A stretch of 50,085 bases of DNA from Candidatus Poribacteria bacterium. GTDB taxonomy: Bacteria > Poribacteria > WGA-4E > WGA-3G. Within the stretch, counting starts at the first letter, position 1. Each line of letters starts with the position of its first letter. The notes under the pieces are model-generated. The model ran no database searches. It was not told where the DNA came from and saw nothing but the letters and a program-made list of their open reading frames with translations. The translations under genes and the position numbers were made by a program. This document shows, one piece after another, positions 8,340 through 17,554 of the stretch. The stretch is taken from contig JAAXHO010000191.1 of NCBI GenBank assembly GCA_012270795.1, positions 1 through 50,085 of the forward strand. The letters are read 5' to 3'.

Positions 8340-9797
8340 TTAAGGTATAAATTTCCAAGTTGATCCTTCATGAGTGTCCTGGATTTCGATATTTAGTTGT
8401 TTCAGTCTATCACGGATTTTATCTGAAGTATCCCAATCTTTTTGGTTTCGTGCGTTTTGTCTAATTTCTAATAGGAGTTCAAGCAGTGGATTGAGGTATT
8501 CCGCGGTGTTGCCAGTATCATCCTCGTTTATCGTATAGATGCCAAGAACTTGACAGGTTTCGTATAGGGTTTTACGGGCTTTTGCTAAAGTGTTTGAGGA
8601 AACACCGTTGGAATTTGCTATTGACCTATTGACGTGGCTGACAAGAGAGAAAATTGACCCCATTGCTTGTGCTGTATTGAAATCGGTATTCATAGCATCA
8701 GTAAATTGCGCCTGCATGTTTTCTATTGCCGAAAGAAGTGAGATGTCAGCTTTAGAAACCTTTGACGTTTGCGAGGTTTTATCATCTGAGGTTTCGTTTG
8801 TATCTTCATCATATTTTTTCAGTGTTTCTAAGCAGTTGTTCAAACGTTTTAGTGCGGATTCAGATTTTTGCAGGCTTTCCAAACTGTAATCAAGTGGATG
8901 ACGGTATTGTGCAGAAATGAGAAAATGACGGATGACTTCTGCGGGGTATCTGTCCAATGCGTCTCGTAAGAAGATAAAGTTTCTCTCAGATTTACCCATC
9001 CGTCTACCGTCTATTTTCAGGAACGCGACGTGAACCCAGTAACGCGCAAAGGTTTTGCCTGTTGCCAATTCGCTCTGTGCGATTTCGTTTTCGTGATGTG
9101 GGAACAGTAGGTCTTCACCCCCCGCATGGATATCAATTGTTTCACCTAGGTGTTTCATCGCCATAGACGAACATTCGATATGCCATCCGGGTCTTCCAGG
9201 TCCCCATGGGCTCTCCCAATATGGTTCTCCCGGTTTTGCTGCCTTCCACATGTCAAAATCGCGCGGGTCTTCCTTACGTTTATCCACTTCAACGCGGGCA
9301 CCTGCTAACAAATCCTCCGGTTTACGTTTGGACAGTTTGCCGTATTCATTGAATGTATTGACGCGATAATAGACACTACCATCAACGACATAAGCTGCAC
9401 CTTTATCAATAAGTGTTTGGATCAGGTCAATCATCTCTGGAATGTGTTCAGTTGCTTTCGGGTGCACATCTGCGGCTTGAATTCCGAGTCTTTGTGTATC
9501 CTCAAAGTATGCTTCACTGTTTGTATGTGCGAGTTGACTGGAGCTGATTCCGAGTGTTTGCGCTCGCGCAATTATTTTATCATCAATATCAGTTACATTT
9601 TGAACTAATTTGACAGTATATCCGCTGTATTCAAGATACCTTCTTATAATATCCGTAACGAGTGCTGTTCGAGCATTGCCGATGTGTATATAATCATAGA
9701 CGGTGGGACCGCAACTGTACATTGACACTTGTCCCTCCGTTAGGGGTGTAAAATCCTCAAGTTGTCTGCTAAGGGAATTATATATTTTCAATCCCAT
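8340..9797 (-). CDS. cysS: Cysteine--tRNA ligase
   Basis: CysRS charges tRNA-Cys with cysteine in the cytoplasm. The 485-residue length is normal. The class I signatures are present: CGPTVYDYIHIGNARTAL (HIGH motif, about 29-46, including the zinc-ligand Cys), GWHIECSSMAMKHLG and LFPHHENEIAQSE (further zinc ligands). The KMSKS-equivalent is MGKSERN, with Gly-Lys-Ser retained. A C-terminal DALR helical domain follows. The ATG at 9797 follows GAAGGAAAA. It lies 59 bases after ispF and belongs to the radA-yacL-ispD-ispF-cysS neighbourhood familiar from Bacillus. Confidence 0.96.
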   Translation of the reverse strand: MGLKIYNSLSRQLEDFTPLTEGQVSMYSCGPTVYDYIHIGNARTALVTDIIRRYLEYSGYTVKLVQNVTDIDDKIIARAQTLGISSSQLAHTNSEAYFEDTQRLGIQAADVHPKATEHIPEMIDLIQTLIDKGAAYVVDGSVYYRVNTFNEYGKLSKRKPEDLLAGARVEVDKRKEDPRDFDMWKAAKPGEPYWESPWGPGRPGWHIECSSMAMKHLGETIDIHAGGEDLLFPHHENEIAQSELATGKTFARYWVHVAFLKIDGRRMGKSERNFIFLRDALDRYPAEVIRHFLISAQYRHPLDYSLESLQKSESALKRLNNCLETLKKYDEDTNETSDDKTSQTSKVSKADISLLSAIENMQAQFTDAMNTDFNTAQAMGSIFSLVSHVNRSIANSNGVSSNTLAKARKTLYETCQVLGIYTINEDDTGNTAEYLNPLLELLLEIRQNARNQKDWDTSDKIRDRLKQLNIEIQDTHEGSTWKFIP

Positions 9798-9856
9798 TCA
9801 ATTTTCCTTCATATATTGATGAACCACAAAATTGCACAACAACAAAGCACAAAGAT

Positions 9857-10336
9857 TTATGATTGAGTTTTGGAAAGGCATACAACCGCTTGTGCTACGA
9901 TTGCTTTTCCTTCACCTACAATTCCTAATCCTTCTGCGGTAGTTGCTTTCACACTTACCTGTGTTTCTGTTATATTTAATGTTCTTGCAAGAACACGCCG
10001 CATTTGCGAGATATAGGGTGCTAATTTCGGTTTTTGTGCAATTACTGTGCTGTCAACGTTTTCAATTACATATTTTTGTTCTCTAATCTTCGCTGTGATA
10101 GTGCGAAGAAAAACTTGACTGTCCATTCCAGCGTAACTTTCGTCTGTATCTGGAAAATGTGTTCCGATGTCTCCTAACGCTGCTGCGCCTAAAATAGCAT
10201 CACAGATGGCATGTGTCAACACATCCGCATCTGAATGTCCGAACAATCCTAAATGATAAGGAATTTCTACACCGCCCAAAATTAGTTTTCTATTCTCAAC
10301 AAGTTGATGAACGTCGTACCCGATTCCTATCCGCAT
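9857..10336 (-). CDS. ispF: 2-C-methyl-D-erythritol 2,4-cyclodiphosphate synthase
   Basis: IspF converts CDP-methylerythritol 2-phosphate to the cyclodiphosphate with release of CMP, in the MEP isoprenoid pathway. The 159-residue protein is full length: MRIGIGYDVHQL with the metal-binding Asp-Val-His at 8-10, GHSDADVLTHAICDAILGAAALGD at about 33-56, FPDTD, and the C-terminal KATTAEGLGIVGEGKAI. The partner enzyme ispD is at 12447-13181. The two are normally adjacent or fused, but here they are separated by a WD40 gene and a repeat. Confidence 0.95.
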   Translation of the reverse strand: MRIGIGYDVHQLVENRKLILGGVEIPYHLGLFGHSDADVLTHAICDAILGAAALGDIGTHFPDTDESYAGMDSQVFLRTITAKIREQKYVIENVDSTVIAQKPKLAPYISQMRRVLARTLNITETQVSVKATTAEGLGIVGEGKAIVAQAVVCLSKTQS

Positions 10337-10353
10337 CTTATGTCCGATTTATA

Positions 10354-10739
10354 GTAGATTCTATAATTAACTTTACATTTTCCAATTGTAGGAAGGAACT
10401 CCGATTCCCGACTATCATCGCTTTTTGTTGCGATTCGGAGATCACTCCTACAGAAAGTATAAACTTAATTTTGTAATTCACTATATTATACCTTATATTC
10501 CATAATTTATGGTGAATTATTGAAATAATTATACACATCTTTTGTAGGATCGACGCGGGGAATGCCATTGGGCGAATGCGCTTGGTAGAATACGCCAAAT
10601 CAAGCAATCAACAGTATGAATGCCATTTAGGCATTCCCCGTGTGGTGTTCTACATGATTCGCCATGATTCATACCGTTGATTTCTTGATTTCCCGGTCGT
10701 TCCTACAACTCAGAATGTAGAATTAATTGTATAATCTAC
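10354..10739. mobile_element. Composite MITE-like element between ispF and the WD40 gene
   Basis: The ends are imperfect 26-base inverted repeats: GTAGATT then CTATAATTAAC at 10354 onward, and its partner read inward from 10739 as GTAGATT then ATACAATTAAT. Inside are nested palindromes of the same family. One is GTAGGAAGGAACTCCGATTC pairing with GATTCGGAGATCACTCCTAC (10389-10453). The other is a GTAGGATCGAC...GTCGTTCCTAC unit (10543-10706) that carries two copies of the GGGGAATGCC/GGCATTC module. There is no ORF and no transposase. It accounts for most of the 440 bases between the two genes. Confidence 0.6.
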
Positions 10740-10776
10740 CATAAATGCAGGCTGTTATGGTTTACAGAGTAGAGCC

Positions 10777-12025
10777 CTATTCCCCAAATGCTTGTGCCAC
10801 AATCACCAAGTCCTGAATGTTCACAACACCATCACCGTTAATATCCGGTTCCGCTTCCCCAAAAGCGTTTGCAACAACAACTAAATCTTGAATATTCACA
10901 ACACCATCACCGTTGACATCTTCAGGGCGTTGTGTAGACGAAATTTTCCACAATAGCACCGTGCCATCTCCACTGCCACTTGCGATTTTTTCTCCATCCG
11001 GACTGAATGCGATACTCTTGATAATAGTTGAATGCCCATAGATTGTCCGGAGCTGTTGTCCCGTGTCCACATCCCAAAATCTGATGGTGCCGTCGTAACT
11101 GTGGGTCACGATTTTTTTCCATCCGGACTAAACGCAACGCTATAGACAGAACGTCTATGCCCTATGAAGGTGCGGATGTGTTCTCCTGTGTCTGTGTCCC
11201 ACAAGCGGATAGTTCTATCTTCACCGCCGCTTGCGATTTTTTTTCCATCTGGGCTGAACGCAACGCTATAGACACCTCTTGTATGCCCTGTGATCGTGTG
11301 GAGCATTTTTATTTTTCTCGTGTCCACATCCCAAATTTTGATGGTGCCGAAGTAACCACCCCTTGCGATTTTTTTCCCATCTGGGCTGAATGTTACACAA
11401 CTGACCAAATCGTGATCCCTGTACAATGTTGAATAGGATTGTGCACCCGTGTCCACATCCCACAGAATGAACCAGCTGCTGTCACTACCAAATCTCATGC
11501 GACTTACGATTGTTTTTCCATCCGGGCTGAATTCGAGGTCTTGAATAGAACCCAGAGGTTGAGGCTCGTCAAAAGTGCGGATGAGGTGTCCTGTGTCCAC
11601 ATCCCACAGACGAATAGTGTATGGGACTTTATCACTAGGATGCGATTGAACGGTACTTGCGATTTTTTTTCGTCTGGACTTAACGCGACAATAGTGTCCC
11701 CCACAAGGTCTATAATCTCCAGAATGTGTGTGGCAGTGCGGAGGTGTTGCCTTGTGTCTGCATCCCACAGGATGAGGCCCCTTTGTCCTGTGAGTAGATC
11801 AAGGGCTTCATCTGTTTCCGCGTCGTAGAGCCAAATACCGACAGCACTTGACACTGCCAACCGCGTGCCATCTGGTGAATATTCAAGGTGCCCTACTTTA
11901 CCTTTACCGAGCCGCAGGGTCGCACCTTTCGGTAGATGCCATAACGAATCTTGAGCAAAGAGGGTTGGCGTAAATGCAAGCGTCGTTAACAGAATGGATA
12001 AAATCACAAAAAATTTGGGCTTCAT
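10777..12025 (-). pseudogene. Secreted WD40-repeat protein with C-terminal dockerin, two -1 frameshifts
   Basis: Three overlapping frames join into one protein of about 416 residues. It has a signal peptide (ending TPTLFAQ), a series of WD40 blades (LWDVDTG and SVAFSPDGKKIASG repeats), and a type I dockerin at the C-terminus with two DVNGDGVVNIQDLV-type calcium loops. The frame breaks fall at about 11670 and 11110. Both lie in the poly-A run encoding the SPDGKK/SPDEKK-I turn: eight A where nine are needed, and seven where eight are needed. An intact copy of the same turn near 11240 has the full count. The ATG follows AAGGAG. Dockerins dock to cohesins; with WD40 this suggests an extracellular scaffold role if the frame is restored. 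Confidence 0.8.
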
Positions 12026-12446
12026 TGTCTAATTTCTCCTTACAGTATAGATGGCATCGTTATTCCTCCACGCTATTTGTCTCTTGATCATACTCCACAT
12101 TGGCTTCACTTTTCTGAAGTCTAATGGCGTAAACGCTTGGGGATGTCCCACCACCTGCGATTTCATAAGGATTTTCAGGATTATCAGATTAGCGGGATTA
12201 TTCTCATCAAATCCTATTCCAAAAGAGAACATAAATGCTTATCAAAAACCCTTGATGAGGTAAATCCCGGGGAATGCCTAAATGGCATTCATACCGTTGG
12301 TTTGAAAATCTGGTAACCCTGAAAATCCTGGTTCAGACAAGAAACAAGGTTACCACACAAACACCTTTATATATTTCCTAATCTTAACTGAAAGTTAATT
12401 TGTATAATGATAGATTCTTAAAACTATGGTGAATTGTTGGAATAAT
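12026..12446. other. Intergenic interval with degenerate repeats
   Basis: The interval between the WD40 gene start and ispD carries one GGGGAATGCC/GGCATTCATACCGTTGG module at 12266-12305. It also has imperfect repetitions of GGATTTTCAGGATTATCAGA-like sequence around 12168-12190 and again near 12310-12330 (CCCTGAAAATCCTGG). The ispD terminator lies at its right edge. I see no coding potential. Confidence 0.5.
12266..12305. repeat. Short palindromic module (GGAATGCC/GGCATTC)
   Basis: CCCGGGGAATGCC, a four-base spacer, GGCATTCATACCGTTGG. The same module is found at 100-138, within 10543-10690, at 41318-41350 and at 47743-47800. Confidence 0.75.
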
Positions 12447-12457
12447 TCACCATAGTA
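12424..12457 (-). terminator. Probable ispD terminator hairpin that includes the stop codon
   Basis: On the minus strand ACTATGGTGAATT pairs perfectly with AATTCACCATAGT, a 13-bp stem with an eight-base loop, followed by TTTTAAG. The ascending arm contains the last ispD codons and its TGA stop (12447-12449). The T tract is short. The same GGTGAATTATT sequence recurs in repeats near 10510 and 41390, so it may be a captured repeat end. Confidence 0.6.
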
Positions 12458-13181
12458 AAGTCTTAGCAAGCAGCAAATCTTCTTTTGTGGTTATTTTTAT
12501 ATTTTTATAGCTGCCCATTACCAATTTTACAGGCATCCCGAGTCTTTCAACTAATGCAGCGTCATCAGTTGCACTTATGCCATCCTGAATTGCCTTTCTG
12601 TGTGCTTCTACTAATAAAGATTTTCGAAAGACCTGTGGTGTCTGTACACGCCACAATTGATCTCTATCTGGTGTCTGATCAATGAAATTGTCAACGTTTG
12701 CGATTTTAATAGTTTCTTTTACAGGCACAGCAGAGACACTGGCACCGTATTTTGCTGCTGCATTGAGACATGCAAATATTATGTCGTCCTTGATAAAGGG
12801 GCGTACGCCGTCATGGACAGCAACATAATCTACATCATCTGATATCGAACGAAGTCCGTTGAATACAGATTCTTGACGCGTGTTCCCACCCGATACCGGT
12901 TCACGAACTTTCTTATATTGATAAGGCATAAGTACGTTTTTTCTGCAAGTATCCAGATCGGCTGCATTTACAATTACAAGGATTTCATCAATGACACTGT
13001 TCTGTTCAAACCGATCTATAGTATGTGACAAAATTGGTTTATCGTTTAACATTAAGTAAGGCTTTTTAATTGACGATTCCATGCGACTGCCTTGTCCTGC
13101 AGCAGCGATGAGTACAGATATTTTTGAGTTCGTCAGCGTCCAACCGAGTGATTTATCCGTATCTGACTTTGTTTCAATCAT
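12447..13181 (-). CDS. ispD: 2-C-methyl-D-erythritol 4-phosphate cytidylyltransferase
   Basis: IspD transfers CMP from CTP to methylerythritol 4-phosphate, the step that precedes IspE and IspF. The 244 residues begin with an extension of about 20 residues before the nucleotide-binding ISVLIAAAGQGSRMESSIKKPY. Further motifs are VAVHDGVRPFI (about 120) and VQTPQVFRKSLL (about 183), with SATDDAALVERLG near the end. The ATG start overlaps the stop of the PIN/TRAM gene as ATGA, so translation is likely coupled. A stem-loop covers its stop codon, separating it from the WD40 gene downstream. Confidence 0.95.
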   Translation of the reverse strand: MIETKSDTDKSLGWTLTNSKISVLIAAAGQGSRMESSIKKPYLMLNDKPILSHTIDRFEQNSVIDEILVIVNAADLDTCRKNVLMPYQYKKVREPVSGGNTRQESVFNGLRSISDDVDYVAVHDGVRPFIKDDIIFACLNAAAKYGASVSAVPVKETIKIANVDNFIDQTPDRDQLWRVQTPQVFRKSLLVEAHRKAIQDGISATDDAALVERLGMPVKLVMGSYKNIKITTKEDLLLAKTLLW

Positions 13182-14194
13182 CGAATTCCCTTCTGTGGAA
13201 AAGGTTCCTCTGCATTCCTTGCGAAAATCATCTGCCCAGTGCTGGTTCGCAACATCTGTGTAACTACAACATCAAGTGTTTGTCCGATAAACGACTTACC
13301 GTCTTCAACGATTACCATGGTTCCATCATCAAGATAACCTACACCCTGATTTGGTTCTTTACCGATTTTCTGTAAATGGACTTGTATGATTTCTCCTGCA
13401 ATAACAATCGGGCGGATCGCATTTGCTAATTCGTTGATATTTAGCACTGTGACACCCTGCAATTCAGCGACTTTGTTTAGGTTTAGATCGTTTGTAATGA
13501 TTTTAGCGTAATATTTTTTTGCAAGGTGAACAAGTTTCGCGTCTACTTCATCAAGGTGTGGCACATCATCTTCAATAATATCGACAGCGATAGATGGACT
13601 ATTTTGGAGTGAACGTAGAATGTCAAATCCCCTGCGTCCCTTATTTCTTCGCAGTAAATCGGTTGAATCTGCAATATTTTGCAGTTCATTTAGAACAAAA
13701 CGCGGAATTAATAGTGTCCCATCAATAAATTGTGTTTCACAGATTTCAAGAATTCGTCCATCAATAATAACACTTGTATCTAATATTTTAAAACTATTGG
13801 AATCGTTTGTAGCATAAGACGATCCCATCTGTGTGTAACGATATGAATTGAATAACCTGACGATGGGTAGACTTTCGGAAAAATAGTAACCACAGATCAA
13901 TCCAATATATCCGCACCCGATCATAAGGATGTTTCTCAATGCGGAATGATTAAAGATAGAGTCGGGTTGATTGAGAAATTGGATCAATCCTTGAGAGATC
14001 AATAAACCGAATGCGGCTCCTAAGATGCCTGCAATATATCTACGTGTAGTAGGTATTCGAAGATAGTATTCAAACACAACAAGGATTATCGCAACACCAA
14101 ATCCGATACCAGCATGAAAGAAGTTAGTATCTGGTAAATAGCACAAGACTCCACTTGTGATTACAAAAGAGATACGAATAATCTTAATTTGCAC
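13178..14194 (-). CDS. PIN/TRAM domain membrane protein (YacL type)
   Basis: 338 residues: about four hydrophobic segments in the first 110, then a PIN nuclease domain starting KILDTSVIIDGRILEICET with conserved acidic residues (LDTSVIIDGR, FVLNELQ, DAKLVHLA, ITNDLNLN). A C-terminal TRAM-like beta-barrel begins about residue 270 (IVIAGEIIQVHLQKIGKE). This is the layout of Bacillus YacL, found next to radA and ispD there as here. PIN domains are metal-dependent ribonucleases and TRAM domains bind RNA, so a membrane-tethered RNase is likely; the substrate is unknown. The start is GTG at 14194. Confidence 0.88.
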   Translation of the reverse strand: MQIKIIRISFVITSGVLCYLPDTNFFHAGIGFGVAIILVVFEYYLRIPTTRRYIAGILGAAFGLLISQGLIQFLNQPDSIFNHSALRNILMIGCGYIGLICGYYFSESLPIVRLFNSYRYTQMGSSYATNDSNSFKILDTSVIIDGRILEICETQFIDGTLLIPRFVLNELQNIADSTDLLRRNKGRRGFDILRSLQNSPSIAVDIIEDDVPHLDEVDAKLVHLAKKYYAKIITNDLNLNKVAELQGVTVLNINELANAIRPIVIAGEIIQVHLQKIGKEPNQGVGYLDDGTMVIVEDGKSFIGQTLDVVVTQMLRTSTGQMIFARNAEEPFPQKGIR

Positions 14195-14458
14195 AGTTCT
14201 TTTCTGCGACCGGTTGTAGCGAAGAAATTCTTATCACCACTAATTTGAGATTTGTTCCGTAGTTCGTTATCAGCATTATACCATGATGGTGTTGTTTCTT
14301 TCTAACGAATTACCTATTTCTACGGGAACTTTATGAATTTTCGATCGTTACGTTACAGAACCTTGCAGTCCTTGTTTGGACGAACATTTGATATGTTAAA
14401 AGAACTTTTTGAATGTTAACTTTGTATGCAGTAAGAATTTGTCGTTTATTTAAAGATT

Positions 14459-15820
14459 TTATACCAATATTTTTAGACTGTCATAAATATTCTTTACGCT
14501 TATGAGTTCAATTGTACCCTTTACATCTATACTTTTCTGATTGTAGTCTGGAAAAACAGCTCTTGAGAATCCGAGTTTTGCTGCTTCATTTATCCGTCTT
14601 TCAATGTGGGGTACGGGGCGAATTTCACCCCCTAACCCGACTTCTCCAATTATGACAGTGCGGGGATCAATTGGTTTGTTTTGATGGTTTGATATAATAG
14701 CCATTAACACACCGAGATCAATACCCGGTTCATCAATCCGTATTCCACCGGTAATGTTGACAAAGGCATCGGAGTCACCGATATCCAGTCCGACACGTTT
14801 ATTTAAGACTGCGATCAGCAGTGCGACGCGGTTGCGGTCAATCCCTGTTGCAGTGTTGCGCGGTGTGCCGAAATGTGTTGGAACGACTAATGCTTGTACC
14901 TCTAACAGCAACGGACGAGTGCCTTCCATGCTTGAGACGACGACGGAACCAGAAATATTCTCTTCTCTATCGCTCAAAAAGAGTTGTGATGGATTTTTGA
15001 CATCTACTAGCCCTTTGTTTTGCATCTCAAAAATACCGAGTTCATTTGTTGACCCGAAGCGATTTTTTGTCGCACGTAGCACGCGATATATGTGATGTCG
15101 TTCTCCTTCAAAATAGAGTACTGTATCTACGATATGTTCTAAAACACGTGGGCCCGCTAAATTTCCCTCTTTTGTCACATGTCCAACGAGAAAAATTGGT
15201 ATATTCTGTTTTTTGGCACAAATTAGGAGTTGTGCAGCACATTCCCGAATCTGTGTGATGCTTCCTGGTGCTGATTGGAAATCTGTTAGGTAAACTGATT
15301 GTATTGAGTCAATCACAACTGCTTGTGGTTGAAGTTTTTCAATCTGTTTTTCAATCAGCTCTAAATTATTTTCGCACAGAACGTAGAGCGTATCGGAATT
15401 CACACCGAGTCGGTTTGAGCGTATCTTCGTCTGGTTTACGGATTCTTCACCGGAAACATAGAGCACATTGCCATATTTGCAGCTGAGTGCATCGCTTGCT
15501 TGTAGCAATAGTGTGGATTTACCTATACCTGGATCCCCGCCGATTAGGATTACGGACCCGGGTACAATCCCACCGCCTAAAACCCTATCAAATTCGGGCA
15601 TCCCAGTAAATTGTCGCTCTACATCTGTTGCTGTTACGTGAGCAATAATTTCGGGTGTGTTAGATTGATGACTAATAACACGATGCAAAGGAGATGTAGA
15701 AACGATTTCAGTTTCTTCGGTAAAACTGTTCCATGCCTGACAACTCGGGCATTTTCCGAGGCCTCTCGGTGTCGTGTAGCCACATTTTTGACAGACAAAT
15801 TTGTGTTTTGCTTGAGCCAT
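14459..15820 (-). CDS. radA: DNA repair protein RadA/Sms
   Basis: RadA is a hexameric DnaB-like helicase that drives branch migration of recombination intermediates. The 453-residue protein has an N-terminal C4 zinc finger (FVCQKCGY and GKCPSCQAW), Walker A GGDPGIGKSTLLLQ at about 94, Walker B region QAVVIDSIQSVY, and the diagnostic KNRFGSTNELG at about 254. The C-terminal Lon-protease-like domain (DAFVNITGGIRIDEPGIDLG) completes the layout. It heads the radA-yacL-ispD run; a 264-base gap separates it from the YacL-type gene. Confidence 0.96.
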   Translation of the reverse strand: MAQAKHKFVCQKCGYTTPRGLGKCPSCQAWNSFTEETEIVSTSPLHRVISHQSNTPEIIAHVTATDVERQFTGMPEFDRVLGGGIVPGSVILIGGDPGIGKSTLLLQASDALSCKYGNVLYVSGEESVNQTKIRSNRLGVNSDTLYVLCENNLELIEKQIEKLQPQAVVIDSIQSVYLTDFQSAPGSITQIRECAAQLLICAKKQNIPIFLVGHVTKEGNLAGPRVLEHIVDTVLYFEGERHHIYRVLRATKNRFGSTNELGIFEMQNKGLVDVKNPSQLFLSDREENISGSVVVSSMEGTRPLLLEVQALVVPTHFGTPRNTATGIDRNRVALLIAVLNKRVGLDIGDSDAFVNITGGIRIDEPGIDLGVLMAIISNHQNKPIDPRTVIIGEVGLGGEIRPVPHIERRINEAAKLGFSRAVFPDYNQKSIDVKGTIELISVKNIYDSLKILV

Positions 15821-15850
15821 ATCTATCCACTTTTTTACTGTAGACCTTTC

Positions 15851-17422
15851 CTACCAATCGCTTGTAATCAATTTGAATCCTGTTGTCCAACGTCTATCAT
15901 CACTCCACCAGTTTTCAACACCTACGAGAAAATGTCCACCTTTGAAGAAACGCAAACTCAATTCACCGTTCAGTTCTGGTTTGTCACTTGTGAGTCCAAT
16001 GCTTTCAATGCTGATACCTAACCGGCGTGCTAACAACCAAAGGTCAACACCAACCCCAAAATTGGAGCGCATGAAACCGAACCTACCTTGAAGATAGTCT
16101 GTGAAATTATGTGCATATTGGATTTCAACTCCGATGTTCTCTTCTCTAATACCGAGCCCAAGGCGGTAGAGATTTTTTGAAGGGGGTAATGGTCTTAGCG
16201 AGAAACCGAATTCTGTATGTAAATTCTCCTCAAGACTTAGATAGCGCAATTCGGCATCCAATGAAAAATCTGGTAGTTTTAGGCCCTTTAATTGTTCGTC
16301 AGTTTGTCTATAGTACCGCTTTAATCCTGTTATCACCTCATTCAGGCTATCAAAAGTTTCTTGGACATGTGTAAATGGTTCTGGATTATTGAGAAGCTGT
16401 GCAACGGTACCCTCCCCATGTTTTATAGTGTTTAGCAGTTCACTGATGTTAGCTTCTAAAGTTGTGATAGCCTCTGTTGCGGTTTGAAGATTGTCTAAGA
16501 TTGGTTGAACATTTGTACTTCCCTTTTCAATAAACGCACTGCCTTTTGCAACCAGTTCAGAAACATCGGTAGTTAACGTGCTGAAATCTTTTCGGACTTG
16601 TGTTGCTAAACGTTGAAACTCGGTGGTACCTTGCTGCATATCTGAGAGTATTTTATCTACTTTAGGAAAATTCTGGTCAACAAGAACTAACATTGAACGG
16701 CTTAAATCACTGATCTGACTACTGAGAATTAAGGAGTCATCACCAAGTTGTCTTAACAGTTTGTTCACATTATCCAATGTTTCTGCAAAACGTTTGTCAT
16801 TTTTCGCTGCCAGTTCCATCACAGTCCCGACTGTCGTATCCATGTTTTGGTTGAATTTTTTTAGCGTTTCTCCTGTTAATGCAACTAATGCTCTCGTTTC
16901 TTTGATTCCTTGTTGAATTTCTTCTTGATTAGCTTGAAGTAGTTCGTTTGCTGCGGAAGTCAAGTCAATAGCTTTACTCAGTCCGGAGCTTGTTTGCTCA
17001 AGCAGTTCCAATGGATTTACGGGGTCTATTCCGACAATCGGCAGATCTGATGGTTGCAGCGTTGGGTTCTCGATAGCCCCGTTGTGTAATGCGATATATG
17101 TTTCACCTACAAAACCACTCATTGATATCCGTGCGTCGCAACCTTGTCTAAGCCACTTAAAAGCGTTTTTTACGCGCGCACGAATTTCGACTGTATTTGT
17201 TTCTGGTTGCAGTTCAATACTTGTTACCTTACCGATTGAGACACCAGAAAGATAAACCCCAGAACCGACATACAGTCCATTTACAGCCCGAAATTCGAAC
17301 TTTATGTTGTCACCGGGAGTTCCCCAAGGTAAGTTGCCAGAATTGATAAGGAGAATAGCAAGTAGGGTTATGGCAATAAAAACCATCAGTCCTACTTTTA
17401 CTGATGGGGTCCAGAATTTCAT
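15851..17422 (-). CDS. MlaD/MCE family lipid-transport protein
   Basis: This 523-residue protein has an N-terminal transmembrane anchor (VGLMVFIAITLLAILLI, about 10-27). One MCE domain follows at about residues 35-115 (GLYVGSGVYLSGVSIGKVTS, with IELQPETNTVEI). Then comes a long coiled-coil region at about 150-360 containing DTTVGTVMELAA-type heptads. The last 130 residues are rich in beta strands, predicted to form an outer-membrane-like tail. MCE proteins form rings that carry phospholipid between membranes, driven by MlaF and MlaE, which precede it. The extra C-terminal beta domain is longer than in E. coli MlaD (about 183 residues). A 15-16 bp hairpin lies just upstream. Confidence 0.88.
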   Translation of the reverse strand: MKFWTPSVKVGLMVFIAITLLAILLINSGNLPWGTPGDNIKFEFRAVNGLYVGSGVYLSGVSIGKVTSIELQPETNTVEIRARVKNAFKWLRQGCDARISMSGFVGETYIALHNGAIENPTLQPSDLPIVGIDPVNPLELLEQTSSGLSKAIDLTSAANELLQANQEEIQQGIKETRALVALTGETLKKFNQNMDTTVGTVMELAAKNDKRFAETLDNVNKLLRQLGDDSLILSSQISDLSRSMLVLVDQNFPKVDKILSDMQQGTTEFQRLATQVRKDFSTLTTDVSELVAKGSAFIEKGSTNVQPILDNLQTATEAITTLEANISELLNTIKHGEGTVAQLLNNPEPFTHVQETFDSLNEVITGLKRYYRQTDEQLKGLKLPDFSLDAELRYLSLEENLHTEFGFSLRPLPPSKNLYRLGLGIREENIGVEIQYAHNFTDYLQGRFGFMRSNFGVGVDLWLLARRLGISIESIGLTSDKPELNGELSLRFFKGGHFLVGVENWWSDDRRWTTGFKLITSDW

Positions 17423-17450
17423 TGTTTTTCCCTTTAGTAAATATGTCTAA

Positions 17451-17520
17451 TCCTCTATTGTGTCCATTTATGTAGAAACGAACTCCGCCTCATAACGTGG
17501 ACACTATGAGAAATAGAGGA
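17451..17520 (-). other. Intercistronic hairpin between the MlaF and MlaD genes
   Basis: TCCTCTATT at 17451-17459 pairs with AATAGAGGA at 17512-17520. Directly inside, GTGTCCA (17460-17466) pairs with TGGACAC (17498-17504). Together they form a 16-bp imperfect stem with a seven-base bulge. There is no T tract, so it is not a standard terminator. It may set the relative expression or stability of the downstream MCE cistron. Confidence 0.6.
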
Positions 17521-17554
17521 TAATCTGCTGTTTTCAAATTCAGGAGTCAAAATA

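Noticed and set aside
8280-8340. cysS terminator hairpin near TTGAACTTAAGTTGTTCAA
   Set aside because: The stem is short (six bp) and the adjacent run is A on the transcribed strand sense, so it does not look like an intrinsic terminator.
10338-10607. 89-residue ORF on the minus strand downstream of the WD40 gene
   Set aside because: It is composed of the composite MITE-like element, with no family-like pattern and low-complexity Ile-rich translation.
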